Source of the DNA: Tamarix chinensis
Lineage: Eukaryota > Streptophyta > Magnoliopsida > Caryophyllales > Tamaricaceae
Assembly (NCBI GenBank): GCA_030549775.1
Contig: CM060171.1
Coordinates: 4,232,501-4,296,500, forward strand
Length of the DNA stretch: 64,000 bases
Direction of reading: 5' to 3'
In this document: positions 61,121 to 64,000 of the stretch, one piece after another
Layout: each line of letters begins with the position of its first letter
Position numbering within the stretch: position 1 is the stretch's first letter
Program-made: the position numbers and the translations under genes
The notes under the pieces: generated by a model
Databases searched by the model: none
The model's input: only the letters and a program-made list of their open reading frames with translations
What the model was told of the DNA's origin: nothing

Positions 61121-62850
61121 TTTTTCAAGATCATCAGTATTTAAAAATAAAGTTATATTATTTTAAATAATTTATTACATCATTTACCAACCTTATTTCA
61201 TTTTTGAAACATTTCATTCTCATTTTCTTATCCTTTCTTACAGTTTTAACTCCCATGAGACTTTCAAGCAAATAATGCCCTTTAAAATATTTAAAGACTC
61301 TTATCTAATATGAATATTTGAAATTCAATTATTTTTTGAGTCTCTTATACTATGTTTAGATGCCAAACCGAGTCATCAGAAAAAATAAAATTCATTGTAT
61401 CAATGTGCCTTAAATGCTTTTTAAGCATCAAGATGACTATTTTTTCTATCTAAAATTAACAAATATATCACTAAATTTTAGTTTAATTGAGCTTAAAATA
61501 ATTTATAAAATTTTATATAATTTTTTTTATAATTTTAGATTATTTTAGAATTATTCGGATAATTTTAGACATAATAAGTAATCAATTACACCTTTTCTTC
61601 ATTTAATCTTTATCTAATATTGCAAGGATCAATCCCAAACTTTCATTATTGATTAATATGGATAAAAACCACTCATTATAGATAATAATTTTGTGTCTCT
61701 TTCCCTTTGTAATAACCAATTTTGCTTTGTCGGTTTTAGATATTTCACACAAATATCTCAAGTTAGTCACATTTTCTTCTTTCTTTCTCCCCCACTCATT
61801 TTCCTTCTTTCTCCACATTTCATTTTATTTTTGTGATGGATGATTTTGTGCCACTTATTTCCCTCCATAGATAGAGCCACCTCCACTCTTAATTTCTTAG
61901 ATATTTTTACATAAACAGCCAAAAAATTAATTAAAAAAAAAACTTAATAACTAAGTTTGCTAACATTAGCCACCTCACATGCTTTATTCTTCCTTTATTG
62001 TCCTATTATGTGCCATCACATTTTCTTCTCCTTATCCCCTCCATTTTGTGACCTTACTCCCTCATTTTCTCCATTGTCAATGCTTAGTTTCCTTCCAAAT
62101 ATAAGACAAGAGTTCACATTATTTTCCTTTTTAGTTCTAACTACTTTGATTTATCTTTTATGTGCTAAATTTATTTAATAATTTCCTTGAGTTTTCTAGG
62201 GATCATGGAAGGTTTTAGGAGATTTGGTGTTCAGCTTTAATTATTTCTTTTGTTACCAATTAAGAGCTTAGATTGCATGTAAGATCTCATTACTACGTAT
62301 ACGCATGTTTAATTTTGTGAGTTGATGGATTTGCATTAGATTTGAGTGGTGCGTATTTCGACCAATTCGGAGGGTTTTTATGGATATTTATGTTTTGGTT
62401 CAATTTATAATACCATGTTGTAGATCTTGATTTATAGATGAAATTTTATATCGAGCATGCTTTTATTTGAGGTATTTTTATGCTTTAAATTATGCTTAAA
62501 GATTTTATAAGTGTAGATGAATTTGATTGTTCTTGAGTGTTCTTGAGGGATCATGATGATTTTTTATATTTTTACTAGTTGGTTGACACTATGAAAATCC
62601 TTGTAATTAATAGTTAAACTTTGATAGATGACATGTTAGCTAAAAGGTATCATTAAGGTTCATAATTTTGATTAAGATTTTGAATGTTATAATATGTTAT
62701 TCATGTTCTTGATAATTTTTAATATGATAGTGGATAATTACCCTCTAATTACCCTAAGTAGGATTTAATTTGAGATTAATCATATTTACAAAAATTATTT
62801 TCAATAGAGTGAATAATTAACCCAAAATGACCCTTTAGCATAATTAAAGG

Positions 62851-62882
62851 TCAATGGTCAACCTTTGATCATTGACCATTGA
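62851..62882. repeat. Perfect 11-bp inverted repeat with W-box cores
   Basis: TCAATGGTCAA and TTGACCATTGA separated by 10 bases. Each arm contains a TTGACC W-box core in opposite orientation. No adjacent gene is visible. Confidence 0.85.
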
Positions 62883-63507
62883 CATTGATCAAATGAATAG
62901 TAACTAAGAATGAATAGTTAATCCTTGGAACTAGTAATTTTTAGTAATAAATATTTTTAAATTTTGGATTTAAACTTCTTGGTAACATTAATTGTTAGCT
63001 TATGAATAGTGATGATTTGTGAATAGAAAATTTTCCAAATTTGGTGGAGGACCTTATTTTATCTTGGTGAAGTTTTTTATATCTAAATTTTTTTTATACT
63101 CATTTTGGTCTTAATAACAAAAGTTTTTTTTTATCTTTTTACACAAGTTTTGTGTTATCTAAACCTATGAACTTGATTTTAGGCATTTAAAGTGTATTTT
63201 GGTCATTTAATGACTAAATAAATTAATAATATGATATGTTGGACTTTAGGACCTTGTTTGCCTAATTTTGAATTTCAGTTGGTTTTCTAGGACTCTTAAT
63301 TGGTAAAAGATGCACCTCTTTTACTTTCAAAAAAATTATTTCTTTTGGCTCTAGGCCTCTAATTTTGGGGTTTCCCCTAAAACATTTGAGGGATCCTATG
63401 GTCTGTTATGTTCCTTTAGTGATTTTATGGCTTTGAATGTTCTTTGAGGTTTTGTGTTAACCATAAACACTTACATGTGTAGATGATTATATCTGTGATG
63501 TGAGAGG

Positions 63508-63660
63508 TTATGTATTATCATTTAAAATTGGTAAAGGTTATAGTAATCCTTTTAAACTGACATGGGTTACGATAATTCTTCACAATTGACAAAGATTATG
63601 GTAAACCTTTCAGTTAGCAAAGGATACGTGTTATCCTTTAAAACAAGTAAAAGTTTTGTG
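63508..63660. repeat. Degenerate tandem repeat, about 36-bp period
   Basis: Four loose units of the form GGTAAAGGTTATAGTAATCC. They share an order of A-rich, GG/GGTTA and ATCCTTT segments but are strongly diverged. Confidence 0.5.
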
Positions 63661-64000
63661 GACTTTCATTTATCAATTTCGTAAAATAGTAGGGGACACT
63701 AGTATATATATTAGTGGTTTAATACCTTCTCTATTCTATAGGCTTCCTTTGGTCAATATAGGGGTGTGCACACTTAAGCATTAAGTTACCTTTGATCGGA
63801 GCACCATGATGGGAGACTACGAGTGATGGGCATTAGATTTCCAAGTTGTCATGGTATTTCATCATCGATGAGAGGTGGGAGGACTGTCCTTATATCATCC
63901 CCTCGGCAGAGATGTTCATGTGAACTAGATACAAGTTCCTATGTGTATTGATTACTAGCCAAGATGTCCATGTGTTGAGATTACTTGCTGAGATGGTTTT

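Larger units (their letters stand above)
61121..64000. other. AT-rich DNA, no gene seen
   Basis: No credible coding frame; short Phe/Leu-rich frames near 61957 are composition artefacts. It contains an inverted repeat at 62851-62882 and degenerate short repeats at 63508-63660. The final 250 bases are less AT-rich and could be part of an LTR or other repeat running off the window. Confidence 0.6.

Noticed and set aside
61957..62178. Plus-strand 73-codon Phe/Leu/Ser-rich frame
   Set aside because: The composition follows the CT-rich stretch and there is no recognisable motif or gene context.

Overview
This is AT-rich nuclear DNA from a flowering plant. The evidence is one intron-containing plant P450 gene, a Tnt1/Tork-type copia retrotransposon, a CACTA transposon, a LINE fragment, solo-LTR-like repeats, remnants of an endogenous plant pararetrovirus, and many AT-rich microsatellites. 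The species cannot be named from the sequence. Nothing suggests a bacterial, organellar or plasmid origin.

Layout. 1-4361: non-coding, with (AAT)n, (TA)n and (GA)n arrays and two local duplications. 4362-7299 (minus): an apparently intact seven-exon CYP85A gene (brassinosteroid C-6 oxidase, 471 aa), with a TATA box and a CT-rich leader at 7383-7550. 7560-11067: non-coding, with a probable tRNA-derived SINE and a 15-base G run. 11068-22779: two tandem copies of a decayed caulimovirid (endogenous pararetrovirus) unit, polyprotein on the minus strand. Each copy abuts a block whose TATA-like and tRNA-Met primer-site-like motifs face the opposite way. A 235-bp MITE sits only in the second copy. 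22780-35464: a nest of four copies of one roughly 4-kb LTR-like family without coding potential; the best one (27161-31308) has a perfect 5-bp target duplication. About 35.9-52.6 kb: a decayed CACTA element (minus) with pieces of TNP2, a Transposase_24-like protein and a Ulp1-like protease. Its TNP2 gene is split by a fifth LTR-like copy (39966-49948, perfect TSD), which itself holds a young, nearly intact copia element (42550-48052). 52636-64000: AT-rich DNA with a long inverted repeat (55.7-57.0 kb) and a LINE reverse-transcriptase fragment (61.1-59.2 kb, minus).

How it fits together. CYP85A is the only gene likely to serve the plant. The rest is layered insertion, and the order can be read from who interrupts whom: the CACTA element is older than LTR copy E5, which is older than the copia element; the pararetrovirus is older than E1; E1 appears older than E2, and E2 is older than E3 and E4. 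The least explained features are the opposed module next to the pararetroviral polyprotein, the LTR-only repeat family with conserved internal hairpin motifs, and the 1.4-kb inverted repeat.
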